Shown piece by piece: positions 9,050 through 17,481 of a DNA stretch of 64,000 bases (position 1 is the stretch's first letter; every line of letters starts with the position of its first letter). The notes beneath the pieces are model-generated. The model saw only the letters and a program-made list of their open reading frames with translations. It did not search any database and was not told where the DNA came from. This DNA comes from Desulfosediminicola flagellatus (GTDB taxonomy: Bacteria; Desulfobacterota; Desulfobulbia; Desulfobulbales; Desulfocapsaceae), in the NCBI RefSeq assembly GCF_005116655.2, contig NZ_CP050698.1:310001-374000 (forward strand). Direction: 5' to 3'. Made by a program: the position numbers and the translations under genes.

Positions 9050-9736
9050 ATGAAGAATGCAATCCTCGAAGCAAAAGAGTTGAAAAAAACGTATATCATC
9101 GGAGACCGGCAGGAGTCGATCCTTGATAATGTTTCAGTTACCATTGATGAGGGTGAGTTTGTGGTGATCTCCGGGAGTTCTGGGAGTGGTAAAACTACCT
9201 TGTTGAGTCTCCTCTCAGGTCTTGATCGTCCGACCTCCGGCAGGGTGATGATGGCCGGTCAGGATATAACTGATCTGAGTGAAGATCGACTGGCACCGAT
9301 ACGAAATGAACTTACCGGTTTTGTGTTCCAGGCATTTCATCTTGTCCCTTCTTTAAATGCACTCGAAAATGTGATGTTTCCAGCAGAACTGAGGCATGAT
9401 AAGGAGGCGGGCAGGAAGGCGGCAGATCTGCTCAAACAGGTAGGTCTTTGGCCCAGAAGATTAAACTACCCGCACCAGTTGTCAGGTGGTGAGAAGCAGC
9501 GGGTGGCGATCTGCAGGGCGCTGATTAACGAGCCAAAATTGATTTTTGCAGATGAGCCGACAGGTAATCTGGATTCAGAAAATTCAAATGCCATTATTGA
9601 ATTAATGATGACATTGCACCGTGAGCGTTCTACGACTCTCGTTATGGCAACCCACAGCCGTGAAGTGGCAGAAATAGCTGACCGCATCATCCGCCTCCAC
9701 GATGGGAGATTACAGGGTAGCGGAGGGCAAACCTGA
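9050..9736 (+). CDS. ybbA: ABC transporter ATPase, YbbA/LolD type
   Basis: 228 residues, the usual length for the LolD/MacB-type ATPases that serve FtsX-like permeases. Walker A 'GSSGSGKTT', signature 'LSGGEKQRVAICRAL' and Walker B 'LIFADEPTGNLD' are all intact. The stop overlaps the start of the permease gene by one base. The order ATPase - large permease - TesA-like esterase matches the E. coli ybbA-ybbP neighbourhood next to tesA. Together with the permease it probably forms a mechanotransmitting or lipid/lipoprotein-handling complex in the inner membrane. The exact role of YbbAP is not settled. Confidence 0.9.
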   Translation: MKNAILEAKELKKTYIIGDRQESILDNVSVTIDEGEFVVISGSSGSGKTTLLSLLSGLDRPTSGRVMMAGQDITDLSEDRLAPIRNELTGFVFQAFHLVPSLNALENVMFPAELRHDKEAGRKAADLLKQVGLWPRRLNYPHQLSGGEKQRVAICRALINEPKLIFADEPTGNLDSENSNAIIELMMTLHRERSTTLVMATHSREVAEIADRIIRLHDGRLQGSGGQT

Positions 9737-12243
9737 TGCTGAATCTGAGATTTCTTTTCCGGGAAATGATTGAGTCTCGAAATCAGGCTGTAATCTTTGT
9801 TCTTTGTGTGGCGCTCTCTATCACAACATTGGTTGCACTTAACAGCTTTAAACGGGATGTGAACGATTCGATTATTGGTGATGCTAGAGCACTGCATGGT
9901 GGTGACCTGATACTACACTCCCATTATGAGTTTTCACCCGGGCTATTGGCTGGGGTTGAATCCATGAAAAATGATATTCAATTAACGTCACGGAGCTGGG
10001 AGTTTTACTCTGTGGTTCGAAGTTCTTCTGGTGATAAGACTAAGTTCAGTAACATCATGGCAGTGAGTTCGACGTACCCTCTGTATGGATCTGTGGATCT
10101 TGATTCAGGTAAAGAATTTCAGCAGGTACTTACGCCCGGAAATATTGTGGTTGGCAGGGAATTGCTTGAAAAACTCAGCCTGAAGGTTGGTGATTCGCTC
10201 CATGTCGGAAAGGCAGAGTTGATAATAGCTGATGTGGTTGCAAGCGAATCTTCAAAACCTGTCGAAGTATTTAATTTTGGTCCAAGGGTGTTTGTTGCAG
10301 CAGCTGATCTCGAAAAGCTCGACCTGATTAAAACAGGCAGCCGTGTTGAATATGAGATGATGCTGAAACTAAAAGACAGCAGCAAAACTGCTCTTTCGGC
10401 TTTAGAAGAGCAGTTAAAAACTTTCGCAGTGGCGGGACAGGAACGGGTAGCTTCATATATGTCTGCCAGGTCAGGTCTAAAACGTTTTTTTGACAACCTG
10501 CTCTTTTTTCTTTCACTGATCTCAATTTTTACCTTGTTGCTGGCTGGTATCGGCATGCAAAGCTCTCTTTCTGCACTATTACGGCAGAAAGAGAAAAGTC
10601 TGGCCATAATTAAAGCAATTGGGGCAACGCAGAAATTTCTATTAACCCATTACCTGACTCTGGTATTGATCTTTGGCCTGGTGGGCAGTTTGATTGGCGT
10701 CTCTGCCGGTGTAGCTTTGAAAGCGTGGTTTCCATTACTTTTTGGTGGAATTCTCCCTGCGGGGACTATCGGCGGTATGAGTCCTGGTGATATTGCTGAA
10801 GGTCTTATTCTCGGTTTTCTGGTGGTAGTCTTTTTTACGTGCCTGCCGCTCTACCGTCTACAGGATGTGAAGCCCAATACAATTTTCAGAAGTGAAGGGG
10901 GATCTGCAAAGAGAGGTGCAGTATATTATCTCGCTTTAACTGGTGGATTAGTGTTTCTGACATTGCTGGTGGTTCGTCAGCTTGATGATTTTAAAACTGG
11001 CGTATATTTTATGGCCGGTACCATCGGGCTTATCCTGCTTATTACACTTCTGACAAAGCTACTTTTGAGTGGCCTCGGACGAATTACCATTAGTTCATTA
11101 CCATTGAGGCAGTCTGTCAGAAGTTTGCTGAGGCCGGGCAATTCAACGCGGCCTGTCGTCGTTACCCTTGCTTCAGCTTTATCCGTGCTTCTGGCAATTT
11201 TTTTGGTGGAGTATAACCTGCATTCCACGTATGTTGAGTCCTATCCTGAAGATGCACCGAACCTGTTTCTGGTAGATATCCAACCTGATCAAAAAGAAGG
11301 GTTTACCCAGATCATCGGCGAAGGTGTGCAATTACACCCGATAATCCGGGCACGATTAAAAGCTATCAACGGGGAAAAAATTGAGCGCGGGCAAAAACGC
11401 AATCGTTGGAGCGACAGCCTCTCCCGCGAGTTCAATCTGACTTACAGAGATAATCTGTTGCCTGATGAAATTGTTACTGAGGGCAAGGAACTGTACCAGC
11501 GTGATAGTAGTGGTTCATTGCCGCTTCAGGTTTCTGTTCTGGATATGGTTGCTGATATGGGTGACATGAAGGTGGGAGATATTCTCGAATTTAATATTCA
11601 GGGCGTTCCGCTTACAGCAAAATTGACGAGTATTCGTACCAGAAATAAATCTATGCTCTACCCGTTTTTCTACTTTGTTTTCCCCGAGCAATATCTGAAA
11701 AAAGCACCGCAAACATTATTTGCTGCAGTCCATGTTGAAAAGAGCAGAATCTCACAGCTGGAATCTCAAGTGGTGAGTCGATATCCGAATATCAGCATAA
11801 TCAATATGGCTGAAACGGCTATTGAACTGGGTGCTGTGATGAAAAAACTCTCAGGTATTGTAAACTTCTTCGCGTTTTTCTCGATATTGGCTGGAGGGCT
11901 TATCATCATTAGTTCAATTCTGGCAACACGCATGGCAAGAGTACGGGAGGCTGTATATTATAAAGTACTTGGAGGAAAATCCGGCTTTGTTACATCTGTG
12001 TTTTTCTATGAAAATATGGTGCTTGGACTGTTGAGTTCATTGCTTGGAGTAGTTCTTGCTCAACTGGGTAGCTGGGCGCTATGTCATTTTCTGTTTGATA
12101 TCGGATATTCACCGAACTGGTTAGCTTCGGGATTACTTGTATTTTTTACTCTCTGTCTGGTGGTAACTGTCGGTATGACAAGCTCTGTCAGTATCATCAG
12201 GCAGAAGCCAATAGTGTTTTTACGGGAGCAGACAATTGAATAA
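9736..12243 (+). CDS. ybbP: ABC transporter permease, YbbP/FtsX type
   Basis: 835 residues with the ten-helix layout of YbbP: one N-terminal helix (about 15-35), a periplasmic domain, three helices of an FtsX domain (about 255-375), two central helices (about 395-440), another helix near 475, a second periplasmic domain, and a C-terminal FtsX helix triplet (about 705-825). The coupling region reads 'ARVREAVYYKVLGGKSGF'. It is the membrane partner of the ATPase encoded just upstream. The next gene, a lipoprotein esterase, overlaps by 8 bases, so the three proteins probably act together on a membrane lipid or lipoprotein substrate. Confidence 0.88.
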   Translation: MLNLRFLFREMIESRNQAVIFVLCVALSITTLVALNSFKRDVNDSIIGDARALHGGDLILHSHYEFSPGLLAGVESMKNDIQLTSRSWEFYSVVRSSSGDKTKFSNIMAVSSTYPLYGSVDLDSGKEFQQVLTPGNIVVGRELLEKLSLKVGDSLHVGKAELIIADVVASESSKPVEVFNFGPRVFVAAADLEKLDLIKTGSRVEYEMMLKLKDSSKTALSALEEQLKTFAVAGQERVASYMSARSGLKRFFDNLLFFLSLISIFTLLLAGIGMQSSLSALLRQKEKSLAIIKAIGATQKFLLTHYLTLVLIFGLVGSLIGVSAGVALKAWFPLLFGGILPAGTIGGMSPGDIAEGLILGFLVVVFFTCLPLYRLQDVKPNTIFRSEGGSAKRGAVYYLALTGGLVFLTLLVVRQLDDFKTGVYFMAGTIGLILLITLLTKLLLSGLGRITISSLPLRQSVRSLLRPGNSTRPVVVTLASALSVLLAIFLVEYNLHSTYVESYPEDAPNLFLVDIQPDQKEGFTQIIGEGVQLHPIIRARLKAINGEKIERGQKRNRWSDSLSREFNLTYRDNLLPDEIVTEGKELYQRDSSGSLPLQVSVLDMVADMGDMKVGDILEFNIQGVPLTAKLTSIRTRNKSMLYPFFYFVFPEQYLKKAPQTLFAAVHVEKSRISQLESQVVSRYPNISIINMAETAIELGAVMKKLSGIVNFFAFFSILAGGLIIISSILATRMARVREAVYYKVLGGKSGFVTSVFFYENMVLGLLSSLLGVVLAQLGSWALCHFLFDIGYSPNWLASGLLVFFTLCLVVTVGMTSSVSIIRQKPIVFLREQTIE

Positions 12244-12952
12244 CCATTTTTCTTCGAATCGGGTTGTTGTCTTCCTGCTGATGATACTGCTGTTATTGGT
12301 AGCAGGTTGTGAGCAGGACATTAAGGTTGAAACCCCAGTTGCTGAGGCGCGAAGTTATACAGGTACCATTGTGGCGGTTGGCGATAGTCTCACAGCTGGA
12401 CTTGGAGTTGATGAACAGTTCAGTTATCCATCGCAACTCCAGGAACGGTTAGATAACGATGGATATACGTTTAAGGTTATTAATGCAGGAGTGAGCGGTG
12501 AGACAACCAGTGGAACAGTCTCCAGGCTTGATTGGATTATGACCATGAAGCCGGATATTGTGATTCTCGAGATTGGTGCTAATGACGGCCTTCGTGGAAT
12601 TGATGTGAAGGTCCCTGAAGAGAATCTGATCAAGATCCTCAACTATTTTGAAAGAAACAATGTAATAACTGTTCTTACCGGGATGCAGATGGTCTGGAAT
12701 CTCGGGCCTGAATATACTGCAGAATTTAATGCTATTTATCCAGCGATTGCAAAAGATCATGGTGTGATCTTTATGCCGTTTTTTCTAAAAGATGTGGCAA
12801 CAGTCAGGGCCCTGAATATAGAGGACGGATTACACCCGAATGGTGATGGGTATACCATAATTGTTGATAATTTGTACCCATACGTGAAAGAAGCCATCGA
12901 GCGTTTTACAAATTATTACTCAGATGCAGACTCGATTGAAGAGGTTCGGTAA
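12236..12952 (+). CDS. tesA: TesA-like SGNH esterase, lipoprotein
   Basis: 238 residues from a TTG start that overlaps ybbP by 8 bases. Residues 10-25 form a lipoprotein signal ending 'LLLVAGC', with Cys25 as the lipid attachment site. The SGNH blocks are present: 'VAVGDSLTAG' (catalytic Ser), 'NAGVSGETT', 'IGANDGLRG' and 'DGLHPNGDGY' (catalytic Asp/His). E. coli TesA is a soluble periplasmic thioesterase/lysophospholipase; here the enzyme appears to be membrane-anchored. Coupling to the YbbAP transporter suggests that it acts on a lipid delivered by that complex. The TTG start is chosen because it keeps the complete signal peptide. Confidence 0.88.
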   Translation: MNNHFSSNRVVVFLLMILLLLVAGCEQDIKVETPVAEARSYTGTIVAVGDSLTAGLGVDEQFSYPSQLQERLDNDGYTFKVINAGVSGETTSGTVSRLDWIMTMKPDIVILEIGANDGLRGIDVKVPEENLIKILNYFERNNVITVLTGMQMVWNLGPEYTAEFNAIYPAIAKDHGVIFMPFFLKDVATVRALNIEDGLHPNGDGYTIIVDNLYPYVKEAIERFTNYYSDADSIEEVR

Positions 12953-14350
12953 ATGGTAGCAGAGAAACAACGCGATGGAGATGCCCAGTCAATTATCCTT
13001 GAATCGATTTCAGATGGAGTCTTCACGGTTGACCATGAATGGCGGATTACCTCGTTTAACCGTGCAGCCGAGGAAATTACAGGTATACCACGCAGCAAAG
13101 CAATAGGTAGTTTCTGCCGGGAAATTTTTCGCTCGAATATGTGTGAGAGAAACTGTGCTCTCAAGCGATCTATGAATGAGGGAAAAAATTTCGTCAGCTC
13201 TTCAACCTATATTGTCAACAGCAAAAACGAGCGTATTCCCATAACAGTCTCGACCTCACCTCTTGTCAACGAGGGGGGGGATGTGCTTGGAGGAGTGGAA
13301 ACATTCAGGGATCATAGTCTTGTAGAAGAATTGCGACGTGAGCTGGCAGGCACGGCTCAACTTCAAGGGATTGTCAGCCGTGCCGGTACTATGACTACGA
13401 TACTGAAAATTCTCCCTCAGGTCGCTGAAAGTGACAGCACCGTGCTAATTCAAGGTGAGACAGGCACAGGTAAGGAATTGCTGGCACGGGCAATCCATTC
13501 CTTGTCCGGCAGAAACTCGAAACTGTTTACAGCAATAAATTGCGGTGCTCTGCCTGATAGCTTACTGGAGTCGGAACTGTTTGGCTATAAGGCGGGCGCT
13601 TTCACTGGTGCTGAACGTGACAAACCCGGCATTCTTGAGGCTGCTGCTGACGGAACTATTCTGCTTGATGAAATCGGTGACACCAGCCCGGCATTCCAGG
13701 TGAAATTGCTTCGTGTTTTAGAAGAACATGAGTTCCAGCCTCTCGGAGGCGTAAGCAAGGTGAAAACTGACGCAAGAGTTATTGCGGCCACTAACTGTGA
13801 TCTCGAAGAAATGATTGAGAAGGGAGATTTCAGGCGTGATCTGTTTTATCGAATCAATATTGTTCGACTGGAACTGCCTCCCTTAAGAGAACGTGTAGAA
13901 GATATTCCTCTGCTTGTTGATCACTTTACCGAGCGGATGAATATCAAAAAAGGCTGTAATGTGAGTGGGGTCGAACCGGCTGCAATGGCGGTTCTTCTGG
14001 CACACGACTATCCTGGTAATATACGGGAACTTGAAAATATTATTGAGCACGGATTTGTTCTTTGCCGCAATGGCGAGATAGGTGTTGAGCATCTTCCTTT
14101 GTATCTGGTGAAATCTACATCGGGTTTTCAACCATACACGGATGGTGCTAAGTCTTCAGCATCACTGGTCGACGCTGTGCAATCAGCGGAAGGTGAGGCC
14201 ATTCTTCAAGCGTTAAAGAATACACACTATAATCGTAAAGCTGCAGCTGCTGAGCTTGGTATGCATAAGTCGACTCTGCATCGTAAAATGAAAAAGCTTA
14301 AATTATCCCTTCCTCCTCTTGATGGTCGCTCAGGTAAAGCGACGCAATAA
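12953..14350 (+). CDS. Sigma-54-dependent activator, PAS-AAA+-Fis
   Basis: 465 residues. A PAS domain (about 14-115) contains three close cysteines, Cys55, Cys64 and Cys68 ('CREIFRSNMCERNC'), which could bind a metal or Fe-S cluster. The AAA+ domain carries Walker A 'GETGTGKE', the sigma-54 contact loop 'GAFTGA' and Walker B 'GTILLDEIGD'. A Fis-type helix-turn-helix closes the protein ('KAAAAELGMHKSTLHRK'). The start follows the tesA stop directly. Downstream come a dyad and a near-perfect -24/-12 promoter for the orange-protein-type operon, so this is most likely its dedicated regulator. In Desulfovibrio vulgaris the orp operons are likewise driven by sigma-54 and a neighbouring activator. 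Confidence 0.93.
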   Translation: MVAEKQRDGDAQSIILESISDGVFTVDHEWRITSFNRAAEEITGIPRSKAIGSFCREIFRSNMCERNCALKRSMNEGKNFVSSSTYIVNSKNERIPITVSTSPLVNEGGDVLGGVETFRDHSLVEELRRELAGTAQLQGIVSRAGTMTTILKILPQVAESDSTVLIQGETGTGKELLARAIHSLSGRNSKLFTAINCGALPDSLLESELFGYKAGAFTGAERDKPGILEAAADGTILLDEIGDTSPAFQVKLLRVLEEHEFQPLGGVSKVKTDARVIAATNCDLEEMIEKGDFRRDLFYRINIVRLELPPLRERVEDIPLLVDHFTERMNIKKGCNVSGVEPAAMAVLLAHDYPGNIRELENIIEHGFVLCRNGEIGVEHLPLYLVKSTSGFQPYTDGAKSSASLVDAVQSAEGEAILQALKNTHYNRKAAAAELGMHKSTLHRKMKKLKLSLPPLDGRSGKATQ

Positions 14351-14360
14351 CGCCACTCTT

Positions 14361-14396
14361 CGCGACTGTGCGACTGTGCATGGTTGCATTGTCGCG
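14361..14396 (+). promoter_or_regulatory. Dyad, candidate activator binding site (UAS)
   Basis: An imperfect dyad just behind the activator gene: CGCGACTGTGCGAC at 14361-14374 against GTTGCATTGTCGCG at 14383-14396 (11 of 14 paired). The left arm also contains a tandem GCGACTGT repeat. It ends about 100 bases before the -24 element at 14496, a normal distance for an upstream activator sequence. It could instead be a weak terminator of the activator gene, but no T-run follows. Confidence 0.45.
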
Positions 14397-14495
14397 CCTC
14401 TAGCTCCTTCCAAATAGTCCTCTGAAATCGTCAGAAAATCTTTATCACATTGAAATATGGTTCTAAAATGCTATTTATGTGCATATGCAAATTTC

Positions 14496-14511
14496 TGGTA
14501 CGATGCTTGCT
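14496..14511 (+). promoter_or_regulatory. Sigma-54 (-24/-12) promoter
   Basis: TGGTACG (14496-14502), four bases, then TTGCT (14507-14511). GG and GC are separated by exactly 10 bases, matching the TGGCACG-N4-TTGCW consensus except for one base. It lies 73 bases before the glycine-rich gene and downstream of a sigma-54 activator gene, so it very probably drives the operon at 14584-17841. Confidence 0.88.
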
Positions 14512-14583
14512 CTATATCTATTCATAAACTGCTCCAGAAGAGTAGCCTGCATGATGCAGGGTTAAAATGATGGAGGTATTACC

Positions 14584-14844
14584 ATGCAAAAAAAGAATCA
14601 GGGTAATCAGGGTGGCCGTGGATTGGGAAAAGGTGGTGGTAGAGGTATTTGCAGGCAGCAGAATATTACAGAGGGCACCGGACAAGGAATGGGCCTTGGC
14701 AAAAGGCTTGGCCGTAATGAAAATGCCGGGAGTGGAGGTCGATGCGGCATGAGAGGAAAAAACATGACAGCTGCCGATCCGGTACAACACGACACGCGTA
14801 TGAAAGGACAAGAGGATGAGGGAACACAAGATGCATCAGAATGA
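14584..14844 (+). CDS. Glycine-rich small protein of the orange-protein operon
   Basis: 86 residues, very rich in Gly, Arg, Lys and Asn ('GNQGGRGLGKGGGRGI', 'GTGQGMGLGKRLGRN'), with only two Cys. It has no membrane segment. A GGAGG ribosome site lies 8 bases before the ATG. Short Gly/Met/Arg-rich proteins of the DUF5320 type often accompany MTH1175/NifX-like genes, and this looks similar, but I cannot assign the family firmly. It is the first gene after the sigma-54 promoter and overlaps the next by 29 bases. Its function is unknown. Confidence 0.7.
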   Translation: MQKKNQGNQGGRGLGKGGGRGICRQQNITEGTGQGMGLGKRLGRNENAGSGGRCGMRGKNMTAADPVQHDTRMKGQEDEGTQDASE

Positions 14845-15259
14845 CCAGGGCCCGTTGAAAATCATTCTTGCAAGTAAACAGCACGAGCGTTTTGCCCCAA
14901 TAGAACGAGGGCTGTGGAATGCTGCTGATACAGAGTTCTATGAGGCGGATTCTGCCGGAGCGGTATTCGAGATCCTGAAATCAAAAGACATCAAGCTTGT
15001 GATTTTTGATGACACGCTGGCTGACACAAGCGGGCTTGATGTTGTCAGGGTTCTTGCGAGGCAAGCACCTTTTGTCTCCTGTGCTCTGGTGAGTGATCTG
15101 GAAGCTGAAAAATTTCACCATGAAACTGAAGGTCTTGGGGTGCTGATGCAGCTCTCTGAACCTCTCGGGGAAGAGGCTGCAAAATTGCTTATCAACAGCC
15201 TTGTTGCATGCGGCTTGCTGGTTGACAATTATGTCATCAATGCAGGGGGTGAGCAATGA
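14816..15259 (+). CDS. Degenerate response-regulator receiver protein
   Basis: 147 residues with a receiver-like fold only. The central strand 'KLVIFDDTLADTSGLDVV' keeps an Asp at the phospho-acceptor place. The N-terminal acidic pair is missing ('KIILASKQHERF') and the conserved Lys is replaced by Glu ('QLSEPLGEE'), so ordinary phosphorylation is doubtful. The ATG at 14816 has AAGGA seven bases upstream; an ATG at 14831 is an alternative. The stop overlaps the first MinD-like gene by 4 bases. The protein probably works as an adaptor in the same complex. Confidence 0.75.
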   Translation: MREHKMHQNDQGPLKIILASKQHERFAPIERGLWNAADTEFYEADSAGAVFEILKSKDIKLVIFDDTLADTSGLDVVRVLARQAPFVSCALVSDLEAEKFHHETEGLGVLMQLSEPLGEEAAKLLINSLVACGLLVDNYVINAGGEQ

Positions 15260-16104
15260 TCATCAGTGTAGCAAGTGGAAAGGGAGGGACGGGGAAAACG
15301 ACAGTTGCAACAAATCTCGCTGCAGCAATGGATATTCCTATTCAGCTTCTTGATTGCGATGTTGAAGAACCCAATGCCCATATATTTATCAAACCGGTCA
15401 TTCATGACAAAAGAACAGTCTATACGATGGTCCCCGAGGTGGATAGCGAGAGGTGTACCGGCTGCGGTGATTGTGTAAAGATTTGTCGTTTTAGTGCCCT
15501 TGCAGCGATAGGTGGCAAAGTAATAACCTTTGCAGATCTTTGTCATGGGTGCGGTGGTTGTGTCGAGGTTTGCACTGACGGGGCAATCACAGAGGGACAT
15601 CGGGAAGTTGGTATTGTGGAATCCGGTAACAGTGGTCTGATTGCTTTTGAGATGGGTAAAATGAGGATAGGTGAGCCGGCGGCGCCCCCGTTAATTCGGA
15701 AAGTCAGAGAAAAAATAACTCCAGAAGGCGATACCATTATTGATGCACCTCCCGGGACTTCCTGTCCGGTAATTTCAGCAATCGAAGGCACCGATTATGT
15801 CATTCTGGTTACTGAGCCGACGCCCTTTGGTCTTCATGATCTCAAGTTGGCTGTTGAGGTGGTTAAAGAGATAGCTATTCCCTGTGGGATAGTGATCAAC
15901 CGATCTGATCTTGGAGATGACAAAGTACACGAATATGCATCGAATGAGGGGATTCCAATTCTCATGGAAATACCATTCAGTCGGGATGTTGCATCTGCCT
16001 ATTCACGTGGGGAAATGCTCATTACCAGTGGTGATAATGGTGCTGAGTGGCGACAGATGTTTCAGAGTCTGTTCAGGAAAATACATATTCTGGCAGAGTG
16101 CTGA
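15256..16104 (+). CDS. MinD/ParA-type ATPase with inserted 2x[4Fe-4S] ferredoxin
   Basis: 282 residues. The deviant Walker A 'GKGGTGKTT' opens the protein. After about 65 residues comes a bacterial ferredoxin insert with two four-cysteine sets, 'CTGCGDCVKIC' and 'CHGCGGCVEVC'. The ATPase fold then resumes with 'DTIIDAPPGTSCPV' (switch II/Walker B). Such ATPases occur in pairs in the orange-protein (orp) clusters of sulfate reducers and are thought to load or shuttle metal clusters. This gene overlaps the receiver-like gene by 4 bases and is followed by its paralogue. Confidence 0.92.
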   Translation: MIISVASGKGGTGKTTVATNLAAAMDIPIQLLDCDVEEPNAHIFIKPVIHDKRTVYTMVPEVDSERCTGCGDCVKICRFSALAAIGGKVITFADLCHGCGGCVEVCTDGAITEGHREVGIVESGNSGLIAFEMGKMRIGEPAAPPLIRKVREKITPEGDTIIDAPPGTSCPVISAIEGTDYVILVTEPTPFGLHDLKLAVEVVKEIAIPCGIVINRSDLGDDKVHEYASNEGIPILMEIPFSRDVASAYSRGEMLITSGDNGAEWRQMFQSLFRKIHILAEC

Positions 16105-16121
16105 AAATGGAGGATTATGAA

Positions 16122-17027
16122 ATGAAAGAAATTGTCGTCATTAGTGGCAAAGGCGGGACAGGCAAGACCAGCCTCACAGCATCTTTTGCTTCGTTGGCAG
16201 GAAAATGCGTTGTTTGTGATGCTGATGTGGATGGTGCTGATCTGCACCTGCTGCTGCAACCCAGGACAAAGACCCGCACAGATTTTATGGGAGGAGGACT
16301 TGCTGTAATAAACGGTGAAACCTGCACTGAATGCGATCGATGTCGCGAGCTGTGCAGGTTTGGTGCTATTTCAGAAAACTACGTTGTCGACCGGTTTAAA
16401 TGTGAAGGATGTGGAGTCTGCGTAGATCTCTGTCCGGAACAGGCTATAGATTTCCCGATTCAGAAATGTGGTGAGTGGTATAGCTGTACGACACGGATCG
16501 GTCCCATGGTGCATGCCAGGTTGGGTGCAGCCGAAGAAAATTCAGGAAAACTCGTCAATCTGGTTCGTAAAGAGGCGCGAAAAATAGCCGAAGAAACGGG
16601 AAATGACCTGCTTATTACAGATGGCCCTCCGGGAATCGGCTGTCCTGTAATAGCTGCGATTGGCGGAGCAACTGTTTTGGTAGTCATCGTTGAGCCAACC
16701 TTATCCGGCCTGCATGATATGTCGAGGGTTATAGATCTTGCTGCCCATTTCAGAGTTCCTGCGATGGTCTGTGTCAATAAGTTTGATCTGAATCTGGAAA
16801 TGACAGAAACAATTGAAGAGCATGCCAGATCGAGAAATCTGATGCTGCTGGGTCGGATACCGTTTGACCCTGTTTTTGTTCAGGCGATGGTGCAGGGACA
16901 GAACATTATAGAATATGCGGATGACTCAAAGACTGCAGAGTCTGTTCGCGAAGTCTGGAACAATATTATTGAGTCACCAGTGATTAAAATGGCCGGAATC
17001 GTCAACATTCCTGCTGCAATATCTTAA
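16122..17027 (+). CDS. MinD/ParA-type ATPase with inserted ferredoxin (paralogue)
   Basis: 301 residues from the ATG at 16122, chosen because GGAGG (16110-16114) sits 7 bases upstream and the chain then begins 'MKEIVVISGKGGTGKTS', like its neighbour. A frame opening at 16047 would overlap the preceding gene and is unlikely. The insert carries 'CTECDRCRELC' and 'CEGCGVCVDLC', enough for two [4Fe-4S] clusters. 'LLITDGPPGIGCPV' is the Walker B/switch region. The pair probably forms a hetero-oligomer that passes electrons or metal to the NifX-like proteins encoded next. Confidence 0.92.
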   Translation: MKEIVVISGKGGTGKTSLTASFASLAGKCVVCDADVDGADLHLLLQPRTKTRTDFMGGGLAVINGETCTECDRCRELCRFGAISENYVVDRFKCEGCGVCVDLCPEQAIDFPIQKCGEWYSCTTRIGPMVHARLGAAEENSGKLVNLVRKEARKIAEETGNDLLITDGPPGIGCPVIAAIGGATVLVVIVEPTLSGLHDMSRVIDLAAHFRVPAMVCVNKFDLNLEMTETIEEHARSRNLMLLGRIPFDPVFVQAMVQGQNIIEYADDSKTAESVREVWNNIIESPVIKMAGIVNIPAAIS

Positions 17028-17044
17028 TACAACGGAGAAGAATA

Positions 17045-17422
17045 ATGTCACGAATGCGGATAGCTGTACCATCGGAAGGAGCAGGCGGTTTAGACGGAGT
17101 GCGGGCAGGTCATTTTGGTCACTGCGATGTGTTTACCCTTATAGATCTTGAGAATGGCGAGATTACACAGACCTCCATACTCCAGAACGTATCGCATGTT
17201 CAAGGTGGATGCATGGTTCCTGTGAATCTGCTGGCAAATAATAGTGTAGATGCTTTAATTGTCGGCGGTATCGGTATGCGTCCCCTGATGGGCTTCCAGC
17301 AGGTTGGAATCAAGGTATATCATGAAGGAGAGCGTCAGGCCATTCGTCCGGTTGTTGAGGATATGATTGCAGGAAAAATACCTTTGATAGCAGAAGATCA
17401 GGTTTGTGGAGCAGCGCAATAA
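17045..17422 (+). CDS. NifX/NifB-type metallocluster protein (MTH1175-like)
   Basis: 125 residues of the dinitrogenase iron-molybdenum cofactor biosynthesis fold. It starts 'MRIAVPSEGAGG', with 'HFGHCDVFTLID' in place of the usual RFGR/HFG loop, and 'DALIVGGIGMRPLMGF' in the second half. Such small proteins bind Fe-S, Mo-Fe or Mo-Cu clusters. It is preceded by GGAG and lies 17 bases after the second ATPase gene. No nitrogenase genes are nearby, so a role in nitrogen fixation is not supported. A role as cluster carrier within the orange-protein-like system fits better. Confidence 0.88.
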   Translation: MSRMRIAVPSEGAGGLDGVRAGHFGHCDVFTLIDLENGEITQTSILQNVSHVQGGCMVPVNLLANNSVDALIVGGIGMRPLMGFQQVGIKVYHEGERQAIRPVVEDMIAGKIPLIAEDQVCGAAQ

Positions 17423-17481
17423 TGAGTTCTCCCTGTTGTATTGTATCATCAAGTACTTCAGGAATGGTGGAGGATACAATA

